64,000 nt of DNA from an uncultured Lachnospiraceae bacterium (GCA_910577785.1 CAJTNT010000005.1:1-64000); one strand, 5' to 3'; positions 42,265 through 50,920 are shown, numbered from the stretch's first letter. The notes: a model not told the origin generated them from the letters alone. Numbers and translations are program-made.

Positions 42265-43815
42265 TTATTTCTTCTTCACATAAACACTGATTTTCTCCGG
42301 GTATATCACCTTGCCATTATACTCATAGCCATAGCTCAGGCTTTCCGCCACCGTCTTGGCCAAAGCCTCATCCTCTGTCTCCACTTTGCGGACAATTTTC
42401 TGCCTTGTGGCGACATTGCTGGTTCCCGGCTCCCCTTTGTAAATCGAAACGTCATGCTTCTCCAGGATATCTCCGATATCCTCTGCATAAGACAGAAACT
42501 CTTCCAGGGAAATAACGGCTTCCTTCCCCTCTTTCTGCATGTATTTTGCCTTTGAGAACATCATCTCGCGGATATCAATAAAATCGTAAAGTACTTCTTT
42601 CAGCGCCTTTTCTACCAGGCCTGCCTTGTATTCATTTAACTCCTTGTATATGGTCTTTACGGTACTGTCCCGGGTCTCGGAATTTAAAATCTCACTTTCA
42701 AATTTCTTCTCTAAGCGCCGCATAATCCGAGAAATGCTTTCTAGGCTCTCTTCCATTCTGCCCATCCGCTCATCCTGGGTCGTAGCCATTTCCTGAGAAG
42801 CTGCATTTTCAGAAGCTTTGCCAGGAGCTTGTGAGGCCTTGTCTGATCCTGGGAACGCCTTGCTGGAATCCTGCGCTTTTGCACCTTGTGAGGCCTTGCC
42901 AGGAGCTTGTGAGGCTTTACTGGAATCCTGCGCTTCTGCACCTTGCGAAGCCCTGCCTGGTGTCTGGGGATTTCCTCCCTCCGAAGCCTTAGAAGATCCT
43001 GGGGCATTCCCTTCTTCTGAAAACTTAGCTGTTCCTTCTGAAACCCCGCCAAGATTCTGGGATTCTATCCCTTCCGAAACTCCGCCAGGATTCTGAGATC
43101 CCATTCCTTCTGATGCTTTGTGAGGCTCTGGGAAACCCTTCCCTTCTGATCCCCCGCCAGGATTCTGGGATACCATTCCTTCTGAAGTTCTGTAAGACTC
43201 TGGGCAACTCCACCCTTCCGATGCTTTGTGGGATTCTGGGAAACCCCTTCCTTCTGACACACTGCAAGGCCTTGGCTCATTCCCTTCCTCTGAAGTCTTA
43301 TGAGGCTCTGGCACATTCATCCCTTCCTCTCTCCTGTTTAACGGTTCCCGTACCCGGATTGGCTCTTCATGATGCGGTATTTTTCCCCCTTGCGGCTTAT
43401 TCCCCTGGCCGAAATAGTTTTCCCCTTGCGGCTTATTGCTCTGGCCGAAATAGTTTTCCCCTTGCGGCTTATTGCTCTGGCCAAAATAGTTTTCCCCTTG
43501 CGGCACACTCCTTTGCCCAAAAAACTTTTCTCCTTGCGGAACATTCCCCTGCCCTGGCGCAAACTGCGGGGCTTCGGGAGGATTCCCGAAACCAGCCGGC
43601 GGCCTGTAAGCCCATGCTTCCGACATAGCAGAGTCCTTTTCTTCCTTCTCCATGTTTACAATCTCCCGGACAGACTCTGCAATCCCCTCTATCCCTTCGA
43701 AAGCCACGTCCCCTAAACCATTTTCCGTTTTAGGAGCATCCCCCACCTCTTTTAGGGTAACATTTTCCAAATCATCCCCATCATATTGAATCTGTGCATA
43801 TTTTTCTTCACTCAT
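42265..43815 (-). CDS. GrpE-like nucleotide-exchange factor with long repetitive N-terminus
   Basis: A 516-residue protein. The last about 170 residues are GrpE-like: a long helix (MEESLESISRIMRRLEKKFE), LVEKALKEVLYDFIDIREMM and a terminal beta part (VIYPEKISVYVKKK). Before it are about 300 residues of low complexity. Residues about 100-150 repeat NYFGQSNKPQGE, and about 175-320 repeat SEG/SQNPGG/ESHKASEG and SKASQAPGK units. The start at 43815 (MSEEKYAQ) is preceded by AAAGGAGAAGG. It lies immediately upstream of the Hsp70 genes and likely recycles their nucleotide. The disordered part may phase-separate or tether; that is inference. Confidence 0.75.
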   Translation of the reverse strand: MSEEKYAQIQYDGDDLENVTLKEVGDAPKTENGLGDVAFEGIEGIAESVREIVNMEKEEKDSAMSEAWAYRPPAGFGNPPEAPQFAPGQGNVPQGEKFFGQRSVPQGENYFGQSNKPQGENYFGQSNKPQGENYFGQGNKPQGGKIPHHEEPIRVREPLNRREEGMNVPEPHKTSEEGNEPRPCSVSEGRGFPESHKASEGWSCPESYRTSEGMVSQNPGGGSEGKGFPEPHKASEGMGSQNPGGVSEGIESQNLGGVSEGTAKFSEEGNAPGSSKASEGGNPQTPGRASQGAEAQDSSKASQAPGKASQGAKAQDSSKAFPGSDKASQAPGKASENAASQEMATTQDERMGRMEESLESISRIMRRLEKKFESEILNSETRDSTVKTIYKELNEYKAGLVEKALKEVLYDFIDIREMMFSKAKYMQKEGKEAVISLEEFLSYAEDIGDILEKHDVSIYKGEPGTSNVATRQKIVRKVETEDEALAKTVAESLSYGYEYNGKVIYPEKISVYVKKK

Positions 43816-44090
43816 GAAAAAACCTTCTCCTTTTCCTTCTCTATGAGATTTTCCTGTCATTGCAGCCGTACCGTGTGGTGCATAAGCCAGTTGTAAACGG
43901 CAGCTGAACTGCTGCTTTTCATCTATCATATAGGCCTACTACAGCAATTTACTCAGAATTTAAGCATCTTTTTTTGTAAAATATCAGCACATTAAGATAT
44001 TTTAACACATCTGCCTTCCCAAAAATAGATGTGCCGCAAAATTTGCATAAAAAATATAAAATTTTACACCACCATATTTTCTTTTTCGGC
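43816..44090. other. Leader region of the chaperone operon
   Basis: AT-rich gap before the GrpE-like gene, after the terminator hairpin of the preceding gene. A promoter is expected here, yet no good TTGACA/TATAAT pair and no CIRCE (HrcA) operator were found. This fits control by another sigma factor, for example the sigma-like protein at 22562-23743, but that is only inference. Confidence 0.4.
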
Positions 44091-44171
44091 AAAAAAATCA
44101 CCCCGTCCGTTATATATCGCAGCATTTTGGCAGTTTAGGCCACAATCTACCATGATATATAACCGCCGGGG
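44091..44171 (-). terminator. Probable Rho-independent terminator of the Sel1-like gene
   Basis: On the minus strand a stem of CCCCG plus GTTATATATC (44167-44171 and 44154-44163 paired with 44101-44105 and 44109-44118) is followed by TGA and seven T (44091-44097). It begins 57 bases after the Sel1-like stop. The 35-base loop is long, so efficiency is uncertain. Confidence 0.5.
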
Positions 44172-44227
44172 CAACCGCAATGCAGCTCTTGCTTCAGGCA
44201 AATGGCAGCCTCCTGCTCTACATACCC

Positions 44228-45211
44228 TTAGCCACTGGCCAGCACAAGTAGGACGATTGCATTGATGACAATCCCGATCACCGCCAGAGCCCCTTTTTTG
44301 TCCTTTAGCGCCAGTATGCCTAGAATCAGCCCTATCAAGGACACACCAGCCAGGCTGCCTGCCGCCACCAGGCCAATGACAATTGAAAGGATTGCCTTGA
44401 GATTGGCATTTCTCTTGGCTTGCTCCTGCTCTTTTTCTTGCCGTTCTCGTTCTTCTTCTTGCCGCTCCAGCTCTTCCAGGCTCCCTGCCTCATCCAGGCG
44501 TTCCACCAGTTCGTCATATTCTGGTATTTCACCCTTTTGATAGCCCGTGTTTTGATTTTTGGGGGCAACACGGGGAAATTCGCCGTTTTTGTACATTTTC
44601 ATCAGATATTGACAGCCGAAGCTTTCCTGCCCGATGCCAATAATCCAGCGCGCCTGCGCCTGCTCAAAATCCTGCGCACAGCAGATGCCTGTCGCATAGC
44701 ACCAGCCCATGAACTGGTTTTCCCGTGCAGACGCGTCTTTTTTATCGTGTACTTCCTCGTAATAGACAGATAGCCTTAACTCAACCCCTTGCCGGAGTTC
44801 AGCTTCGCTGGATATAAAGTTCTTCAGATACTGGTAGGCCGTGACATCGCCGTAAATGGCAGACTTACAGATCCAGTCCAAGCCCCTGACATTGCCTTCC
44901 TTTATCTCAAGCAGCCCCAGGTGCAGCATGGCAATTGGCAGGCCGCATGCTGCCGCCATATCAAAGCATCCCTTCGCATTTTCTAAATCTTTGGAAATCC
45001 CTCTGCCCTCCAGGCACATCTTCCCCAATTCCTGGGCGCACAGGGCGCTGCCTTCCGCCATTCCATTTGCCAGAAGCTCTGCTTTCGCCAAATCATCGGA
45101 TTCCTCTTCTGATTTAATCCAGTATTCGTCCGCGTCATTGTTTGATTTTTCCTCTTCCCTATGCAGAAACTTACGGAACATCTCCTGTATGGGTGCATAA
45201 CGTTCGTCCAT
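44228..45211 (-). CDS. Sel1-like repeat protein with C-terminal membrane hairpin
   Basis: A 327-residue protein. Residues 35-215 contain Sel1/TPR-like repeats: ELGKMCLEGRGISKDLENAKGC is summarised by its G-R-G-x5-D-x-A core, followed by PIAMLHLGLLEIKEGNVRGL and FMGWCYATGICCAQDFEQA. A coiled, glutamate-rich stretch (ELERQEEERERQEKEQ) leads to two C-terminal helices (IVIGLVAAGSLAGVSLIGLI and VIGIVINAIVLLVL). It would be a cytosolic adaptor held at the membrane. AAGGAG precedes the ATG. It is the furthest upstream gene of the system on this strand. Confidence 0.75.
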   Translation of the reverse strand: MDERYAPIQEMFRKFLHREEEKSNNDADEYWIKSEEESDDLAKAELLANGMAEGSALCAQELGKMCLEGRGISKDLENAKGCFDMAAACGLPIAMLHLGLLEIKEGNVRGLDWICKSAIYGDVTAYQYLKNFISSEAELRQGVELRLSVYYEEVHDKKDASARENQFMGWCYATGICCAQDFEQAQARWIIGIGQESFGCQYLMKMYKNGEFPRVAPKNQNTGYQKGEIPEYDELVERLDEAGSLEELERQEEERERQEKEQEQAKRNANLKAILSIVIGLVAAGSLAGVSLIGLILGILALKDKKGALAVIGIVINAIVLLVLASG

Positions 45212-45577
45212 TTGTATCTCCTTCCTGAAATCATTTCGTTGGGCTTCTCATTTGGCTTCTAAAGGTTTATTGTAACGTATTTTTATATGCTGAGGTAGAT
45301 GTGCCTTACATTTTGCATGGGGAATGGCATGGGTTGGCGCCATTGTTTGGGCTGGACGGAGGCTGGATGGGGTGGGGAATGGGGGTGGCTCAACGGGTCG
45401 CTGCGGAAGTGGGAGGCTGCAACAGAAACGCGCTCCCGCTCCGTTCGGAACCTAGCAGTACTAAGCTCGAAAATACCTCGCTAAGTACTGAGGTTCCTTT
45501 AGGGTTTCTTTATGCAGCCTCCCCCTTCCTCCGCTGTGAATAGAGGACGGTTATTTCCCTTGCATATCGAGAATTTT
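45212..45577. other. Gap holding repeat A copy 1
   Basis: No gene. The right half of the gap is repeat family A copy 1 (45398-45534); before it a G-rich stretch (GGATGGGGTGGGGAATGGGG) starts near 45,365. Confidence 0.7.
45398..45534. repeat. Structured repeat family A, copy 1
   Basis: A 137-base palindromic element. Outer stem: 45405-45421 with 45513-45529 (16 of 17 paired). Inner stem: GGAACCT and CAGTACT (45447-45453, 45456-45462) with AGTACTG and AGGTTCC (45484-45497), interrupted by a 2-base bulge. Copy 2 at 48984-49120 has the same length and four compensatory changes. Confidence 0.85.
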
Positions 45578-45853
45578 TTACCAGTGATAGCGGATTCCTT
45601 CTACATCCATCATACGGGTATTGGTATCTACGTAGTCCCTGCGGATAGAAACTATGGAACCATCTGGACGGCGGATGTCAATAAAATCGCCATTCATCTG
45701 TGTGCGGCAAGTATAGCCGTTGGAATCCTGGATGGTCTCTGGGATGCCGGAAGCGCCTGTGCCAACATCTGGAACAGCCATACGCCATACAAAGGGCAGG
45801 AAAAACACGCATACTTTAATCGCAACGCCCAGGCCGCTGAGGATCATCATCAT
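45578..45853 (-). CDS. Short paralog of the 20659-21222 membrane protein
   Basis: A 91-residue protein matching the C-terminal half of the 187-residue protein at 20659-21222. It has the last helix (LSGLGVAIKVCVFFLPFVWR) and the polar tail (GDFIDIRRPDGSIVSIR; VEGIRYHW at the end). It starts MMMILSGLG where the longer protein has CMILSGLG, and has its own AAGGAGG. So it is a separately expressed short form rather than a random fragment. It lies between repeat A copy 1 and repeat B copy 3. Function unknown. Confidence 0.7.
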   Translation of the reverse strand: MMMILSGLGVAIKVCVFFLPFVWRMAVPDVGTGASGIPETIQDSNGYTCRTQMNGDFIDIRRPDGSIVSIRRDYVDTNTRMMDVEGIRYHW

Positions 45854-46023
45854 TTACTCCTCCTTTTTTGCTTTCTGTTTCTCTGCTTCCTGATTTCATT
45901 TGCCTTCTGTTTTTCTTATTTTTTTGCTTTTGCTTAACTCTGTATTGTTTGCAGCCATAGATACAGCATACTGCTAAAATTTACAGTTAAAACATGATAC
46001 ATATAGAAACTTCCGCAACCAAC

Positions 46024-46084
46024 ACCAGCTGGTTTGGCCATCCCCCTAAGCAGGCAATTCAGGGATGGCCAAACCAGCGTCCGT
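46024..46084. repeat. Structured repeat family B, copy 3 (minimal)
   Basis: A 61-base solo copy: 17 perfect pairs (46028-46044 with 46062-46078) around the loop that contains TAAGCAGGCAATTCA, which is also present near the left end of copies 1 and 2. Both outer ends (ACCAGCTGGTTTGG, AACCAGCGTCCGT) are kept, but the inner about 160 bases are absent. Confidence 0.85.
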
Positions 46085-46116
46085 GCAGGAGACAGCCCCA
46101 TTTTGCCTACTATTAT

Positions 46117-48246
46117 TTACGGCGTAACCGTCCCATAATTTTTAATATAGCACTGCCCCGCATTCTTATCATTCTCTACATCTAAAGTACCATCAAAACT
46201 CCAATCCTGGATCTGCCCCTGGTTGTTCACCGTAATCCCTGCCGCATATGCCATAGATTTCAAATATCCCTCTACCTTGACATTGATAATCGTTCCACTA
46301 TTGCTGGCCGTAATCCCGCCAATGTCACTGCTGCCATTTGACCGATAATACTTTCCTTCCCCTGACAGCCCTTTCACGGTGCAATTAATAATCTTCCCTT
46401 CATTGATCCCTGAAATACCTCCTGTATAGCTGACTCTGCTAAACCCACTGGCATACCCGGTAATCGTGCAGTTCTGTACCGTACACCCCGTAACAACGCC
46501 CGTAAGCGTCTGCTTCATGGAAATCATCCCTACATAAGTATTCCGACGGTCTCCCCAGGAACTAGCCATAACAGCACACTCGTCAATCGTGCATCCCTGA
46601 ACTTTCCCGCGGTTCTCAAGCACCAGGCAGGCAGCAAAGGCACCCAGCTCTTTTTCCAGGGAGAAATTAGAATTGCACTTCGCCAAGGTCAGATTCTTCA
46701 CCACCCCATTTTTACCAATACTGTGCATAACCGCAGCCCCTTCCTGTGAAGAGGTATTGCGGATCACCAGGTTGGAAATCTTCTTCCCATTCCCATCATA
46801 AACGCCGTCAAACGGATTATCGCTGCTGAACATCATGTAAAGCGTCTCATATTCCCCGTCAATATCCGCCACCTGGATAAAATGGCATTTCGCATACTGG
46901 TCAATCTTGCAGAACTGCTCATACGTAGCAACCTGGTAAGGGTTCCCTTCCGAGCCATTCCCGCCTGCAAAATCACTTTCCCCACGGATCGACAGATAAT
47001 CTGAAACCGTCTCCGCATTTCCGGCAATCACCTTGACACGGCAGGAATTGTCGCCGACATAGGCGCCGTTACCCTTCTTCCCATTCCACTGGAAACTATA
47101 ATTGCGCCCTTTCTGGCAGCTTGCAAAATATTTGGAGTACACCACCTGATCCGCCGCATCCAAAATCTGCGCTGTCACATTGCTGGCATTCGCCTCCATG
47201 GAGAAATCAACTTGCGCCGTTGACTCCCCGCAGATAAAGTCCCCGCCGCCCACGGTATAGAAAGCAATCTGCGCCGCCTTCACATCCGCCGGCAGGACAG
47301 TCACCTTGCATTTGTAAGTACTGGAAGCAACCTTTGCCCTGATCTCCGTCGTCCCCGGCTTTACGCCTTTCACCACGCCCTTACTAGAGACCGTAGCCAC
47401 TCCCTTATTCGCGGAAGACCAGGAAACCTTGCCCTTCGTCCCCGTCACTTTCAGCTGCTGCGTGCCATTCATCTGCAGCCTAAGGCTCTTCGCGCTCAGG
47501 CTTGCATCCTTGACCGTCACTTTACAGCTATATTTCTTCTTCCCGACCTTAGCCGTAATGGTAGCCTTGCCCTTTTTCAGAGCCGTCACCACGCCCTTGC
47601 TGGACACCTTAGCCACGCTTTTACTGCTGCTGCTCCATTTCACCTTGCTTTTGTTATATTGTATCTTCAGAGTTTTGGTATTGCCCACGACCAGAGTTGC
47701 CTTCGAAGCGCTGATTTTGGGCATATCCCATTCGCAGATGAAAGGAGCTTTTGCACTATAGCCATCATATCCTCCAAAGGCATCTGTCCATCTCCAATCA
47801 TGAATTTTATTTATCAGAACATAATCCTCACCGCTGCCCAGCCCATTATTAGGTTCTCCAGAATTCCAATTGGTATAGTCCCATTTATCTCCATTCATCC
47901 ACCGCCATTTGCCCTCGGTCTTATAATCTGTCGCGCCAATCCAATACCCATCCTGCTTTCCTTTATTTGCCAGCCTTCCCACAAAATCCTGTTCCTTCTG
48001 AGAAGTAATCGTCACAAGATGCCCTCCCATCTTCTTACAGTACTTCTGTGCCTTTGCAGGGAACATGTACTTATTGTAGACCTTGTAATAATTGCCATTC
48101 CACTTTTTGGCTCCCTTCGCAATCTTCTGCGCCGCCAACACACTGCCCTGCCCAGAAACACTTGAAAACACTGGCATCCCCAGCATCCCCACCAGCAGAA
48201 ACAGCAAAACCCTACGGATCATCGGTTTCCTCATTTTCTTCCTCAT
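46117..48246 (-). CDS. Secreted C-type lectin / BIG2 / GLUG surface protein
   Basis: A 709-residue exported protein. A signal peptide ends near VLAAQ. Residues about 45-175 are a C-type lectin domain (CKKMGGHLVTITSQKEQDF; WNSGEPNNGLG; FICEWD). Two BIG2 Ig-like domains follow (about 180-335), each with VSSKGVV and a closing KCKVTV/SCKVTV strand. A FlgD-like Ig segment (SFQWNGKKGNGAYVG) comes next. The last 250 residues carry GLUG-type beta-helix repeats (GGISGINEGKIINCTVKG; GGITASNSGTIINVKVEG). No sortase motif or membrane helix is seen at the C-terminus. Likely a glycan- or host-binding adhesin. Its lectin domain resembles those at 26751-28810. Confidence 0.88.
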   Translation of the reverse strand: MRKKMRKPMIRRVLLFLLVGMLGMPVFSSVSGQGSVLAAQKIAKGAKKWNGNYYKVYNKYMFPAKAQKYCKKMGGHLVTITSQKEQDFVGRLANKGKQDGYWIGATDYKTEGKWRWMNGDKWDYTNWNSGEPNNGLGSGEDYVLINKIHDWRWTDAFGGYDGYSAKAPFICEWDMPKISASKATLVVGNTKTLKIQYNKSKVKWSSSSKSVAKVSSKGVVTALKKGKATITAKVGKKKYSCKVTVKDASLSAKSLRLQMNGTQQLKVTGTKGKVSWSSANKGVATVSSKGVVKGVKPGTTEIRAKVASSTYKCKVTVLPADVKAAQIAFYTVGGGDFICGESTAQVDFSMEANASNVTAQILDAADQVVYSKYFASCQKGRNYSFQWNGKKGNGAYVGDNSCRVKVIAGNAETVSDYLSIRGESDFAGGNGSEGNPYQVATYEQFCKIDQYAKCHFIQVADIDGEYETLYMMFSSDNPFDGVYDGNGKKISNLVIRNTSSQEGAAVMHSIGKNGVVKNLTLAKCNSNFSLEKELGAFAACLVLENRGKVQGCTIDECAVMASSWGDRRNTYVGMISMKQTLTGVVTGCTVQNCTITGYASGFSRVSYTGGISGINEGKIINCTVKGLSGEGKYYRSNGSSDIGGITASNSGTIINVKVEGYLKSMAYAAGITVNNQGQIQDWSFDGTLDVENDKNAGQCYIKNYGTVTP

Positions 48247-48543
48247 TTTTTCCTCCTTCCTTCCTGCCCTTTTACCTGTAACATTTCAAACCTCTCCTTT
48301 CTGAACCAAAATAACATTGGCCCGTATACAATCTACCGTTTACATTGCTACCGTATCCTCACAGATACTTTTATTTACAAAGGCAAGGGCATCCCCACAG
48401 CATCCACAATTCCATTCTGCACAGCTGCAGATTTCTGCCCCTGGCTCCTTTGCCTACTTTAACTCCCCTACTCTCAACTCTAGCTCAGACTCACAATAAA
48501 TAAAACCACACAAACATTGCACACAACATCTATCATTCACAAT

Positions 48544-48763
48544 ACCAGCTGGTTTGGGTGCGCCATCCCCCTAAGCAAACAATTCAGGGGCGGTTTTAGT
48601 GTAGGGGAAATCCAGCGCTTAGGGAGGCTGCACGTGAAGGCTCTCCTGAACGTGCATAGTACAACTTTACGCATTCTACCGGGGCTACGCCTCCCTTAGC
48701 GATTAGTTCCCCGGAACGTTGCCCCGTCTGCGTGGGGGATGGTGCACCCGAACCAGCGTCCGT
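48544..48763. repeat. Structured repeat family B, copy 2
   Basis: A 220-base element. The outer stem has 23 pairs (48548-48570 with 48735-48757), two of them G.U. Inner stems are AGGGAGGC/GCCTCCCT (48621-48628 with 48689-48696) and TGCACGT/ACGTGCA (48629-48635 with 48650-48656). Compared with copy 1, paired bases change together in both the outer and inner stems. No coding potential. Confidence 0.87.
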
Positions 48764-48949
48764 CCTAGAAATAAGCAAACCACCTACTATTATAAAGCCC
48801 CCACCCCACAAAATCCCACATTACAAAAAACGCCTATAAATGCCGGCACTAATACCATCAACATTTATAGACGTCCTGAAACGCTATGAAGTTAAAATTC
48901 CCACAAAAATAAAGACATTCTGTACTAATTACTAAATGTCCTGTTCTAA

Positions 48950-49180
48950 CTTTTCATGGGGTGGGGAAAAGTGGCCATACGAATCGCTGCGGAAGGGGAC
49001 GGCTGCAACAGAAACACGCTCCCGCTCCGATCGGAACGCAGCAGTACTAAGCTCGAAAACACCTCGCTAAGTATTGGCGTTCCTTTAGGGTTTCTTTATG
49101 CAGCCGTCCCCTTCCTCCGCTACTGAATGAAATGTGTTACATTTCCTTGTATTGTGGGAAATTCCCCATCCCATGAAAAG
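48950..49180. repeat. Structured repeat family A, copy 2, inside a larger inverted repeat
   Basis: The 137-base core is 48984-49120. Its outer stem is 17 perfect pairs (48991-49007 with 49099-49115). The inner stem is GGAACGC and CAGTACT (49033-49039, 49042-49048) with AGTATTG and GCGTTCC (49070-49083). The core is flanked by a 19-base inverted repeat with one mismatch (48950-48968 and 49162-49180), absent from copy 1. Confidence 0.85.
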
Positions 49181-49279
49181 TGACCATTTTCCCACAAAAT
49201 GGGAGGTTTTTTACAAAAATTTTTTTAGCGTCAAAGCTGTCAGTATATACATATACAGATACAGTAAGTAATGATTATT

Positions 49280-50818
49280 CTACCTTTTTTCACAATAGTA
49301 ATCCAGCACATCCCTCATACAAGCCAGCGTCTCTGCCTCCCCATAGGTCTTGCCGCCCTTTTTCAAGTAGGCAAAAAAGCGGCTGTAGGCCTGCTGGATC
49401 TCCTTATCCACAATGGCGATTTCCTCTTTCTGCCCTGTTTCCAGGCAATGCTCCATCCACAGGGCATTCTTTGTCCCCAGCCACTGTTCCAGATGGATCC
49501 CCTTTAGCTCTGGGAAATCCTCCTTCAGCAGGAAAAAATGGATATCCGGCTTATCCTGGGCAAGGGCAATGATATTTGCCAGTATCTCGCACCGCTGCCG
49601 CATGCTTGCCGGGCTGTAAAGCCCCTGTTCCGGGAATATCTCGATCCGCCCGCTCTCCATAAATTCTACCAGCCCGTCTTTTGTAAAATAAGAAAACAGC
49701 TGGCCTGCGGCAGGGGCGCCCTGCGAGTAATATGCGATCACCTTTTGGATCAGTTCTTCCCGGAACGGGATGTCTGGATGGATCTGTTCCTGCAGAATAT
49801 CCTCTGTCAAGCCAAGGCTGATACAAGGCATATATTCCAGCGCCATAATCTGTATCCCTTCTTCTGTATTTCCGCGTTCCACATAGGCCATCGCATCTAC
49901 TGTGTTCTTGCAGATGGGCTGGCATTTTTCCCCCAGGCGCACAAACTGCTCCTGGAAAAAGCTAATCCAAGCCTTCTCCCCTGTCACCAGGCCATAAGAC
50001 ATATCCTCTGTGAACTGGAGGAAAAAATCATCCGAAATCATCCAGTTATGCCCTTCCCAGAGTCCCGCCTCTGAGGCATCCAGGCAGGAAATACAGATCT
50101 CCCCTTTCTGAAAGAGCAGTTCTATCACTTCCTGCATCTGCCTGAGCCTAACCTCGGTCCGGCCTGCCGTCCCATTGCCTCCGCAGAGCAGGAGATGGAT
50201 TCTCTCCCAGCCTTTTTTCCTATGTAGCCCTTTCAGCTCCATGAGCAGGGCATCGGAAATGCCGTGCAGCTTCAGGCAAATCTCCTGCCCTTTGCGGGCA
50301 GGGGAAGGAGCCAGCGCCTGCTGGATTGACTGCCAGACTTCCATTTTGCCATTCAGCCCATAGGCCTTTGAGGCGGAAATGCCCCCGCCTAAACCAGGCG
50401 CTTCCTTACAGGAGTACGTTTCGGAGCCAGGCATTTCCTTACAATGGTACGTTCCAGAGTCTGTCTTCCCCTCACAGGAGTATGTTCCAGAGCCAGGCGT
50501 TTCTTTACAATGTACGTTTCCCGGCCGCATTTTCTGCCCCAAAATCTGGAATATGCCCATAATCTCATCAAAGCAATGGCTCTGGCTCTCGCCCAGGACT
50601 TCCCTTCGGTAGGCATTGCAGAGGGCGGATACCTCATCCGGCGTAAGCCGCAGCCTCCTGACGATTGGCTCTAGCCGTCCCCATGACTTTGGCAGGACTT
50701 TGCCGTTTGCCCAGCGGAAAATAATCGATGTGTCTATCTTGCACATTTCCGCAACCTGCACATGCTTTAGGTTTCTGCATTTGATCAAATAATTGAAATA
50801 CTTTGAAAATTCCGACAT
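49280..50818 (-). CDS. XRE-type HTH protein with large C-terminal domain (paralog 1)
   Basis: A 512-residue protein. The N-terminal HTH is seen in HVQVAEMCKIDTSIIFRWAN and GKVLPKSWGRLEPIVRRL. A region near 105-150 repeats a 12-residue unit of the type GSxTYxCKExP. The long C-terminal part has no motif I recognise but is related in plan to the next gene (50921-51982), with matching stretches such as ISFFQEQF and a recurring sense of a ligand-sensing domain. The start is put at 50818 (MSEFSKYF), where the HTH begins; SD is weak. Possibly a regulator of the VirD4/ClpP unit. Confidence 0.65.
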   Translation of the reverse strand: MSEFSKYFNYLIKCRNLKHVQVAEMCKIDTSIIFRWANGKVLPKSWGRLEPIVRRLRLTPDEVSALCNAYRREVLGESQSHCFDEIMGIFQILGQKMRPGNVHCKETPGSGTYSCEGKTDSGTYHCKEMPGSETYSCKEAPGLGGGISASKAYGLNGKMEVWQSIQQALAPSPARKGQEICLKLHGISDALLMELKGLHRKKGWERIHLLLCGGNGTAGRTEVRLRQMQEVIELLFQKGEICISCLDASEAGLWEGHNWMISDDFFLQFTEDMSYGLVTGEKAWISFFQEQFVRLGEKCQPICKNTVDAMAYVERGNTEEGIQIMALEYMPCISLGLTEDILQEQIHPDIPFREELIQKVIAYYSQGAPAAGQLFSYFTKDGLVEFMESGRIEIFPEQGLYSPASMRQRCEILANIIALAQDKPDIHFFLLKEDFPELKGIHLEQWLGTKNALWMEHCLETGQKEEIAIVDKEIQQAYSRFFAYLKKGGKTYGEAETLACMRDVLDYYCEKR

Positions 50819-50920
50819 CCCTCGCCCATCCTTCCTTTTTGCTATAAATACTACTGCTCCAGCCCTTTCCACCTCACAGCGCCCCATAAACTTCCTCTTC
50901 CCTTCCCCATTTCTTCCGCC

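Larger units (their letters stand above)
48247..49279. other. 1-kb gap rich in structured repeats
   Basis: No gene. It holds repeat B copy 2 (48544-48763), a hairpin CTATAAATG/CATTTATAG (48834-48842 with 48862-48870), and repeat A copy 2 inside a 19-base inverted repeat (48950-49180). AT-rich sequence follows up to the end of the HTH gene. Confidence 0.75.

Noticed and set aside
43816..44227. CIRCE operator for HrcA control of the chaperone operon
   Set aside because: No TTAGCACTC-N9-GAGTGCTAA or close variant was found in front of the GrpE-like or Hsp70 genes.
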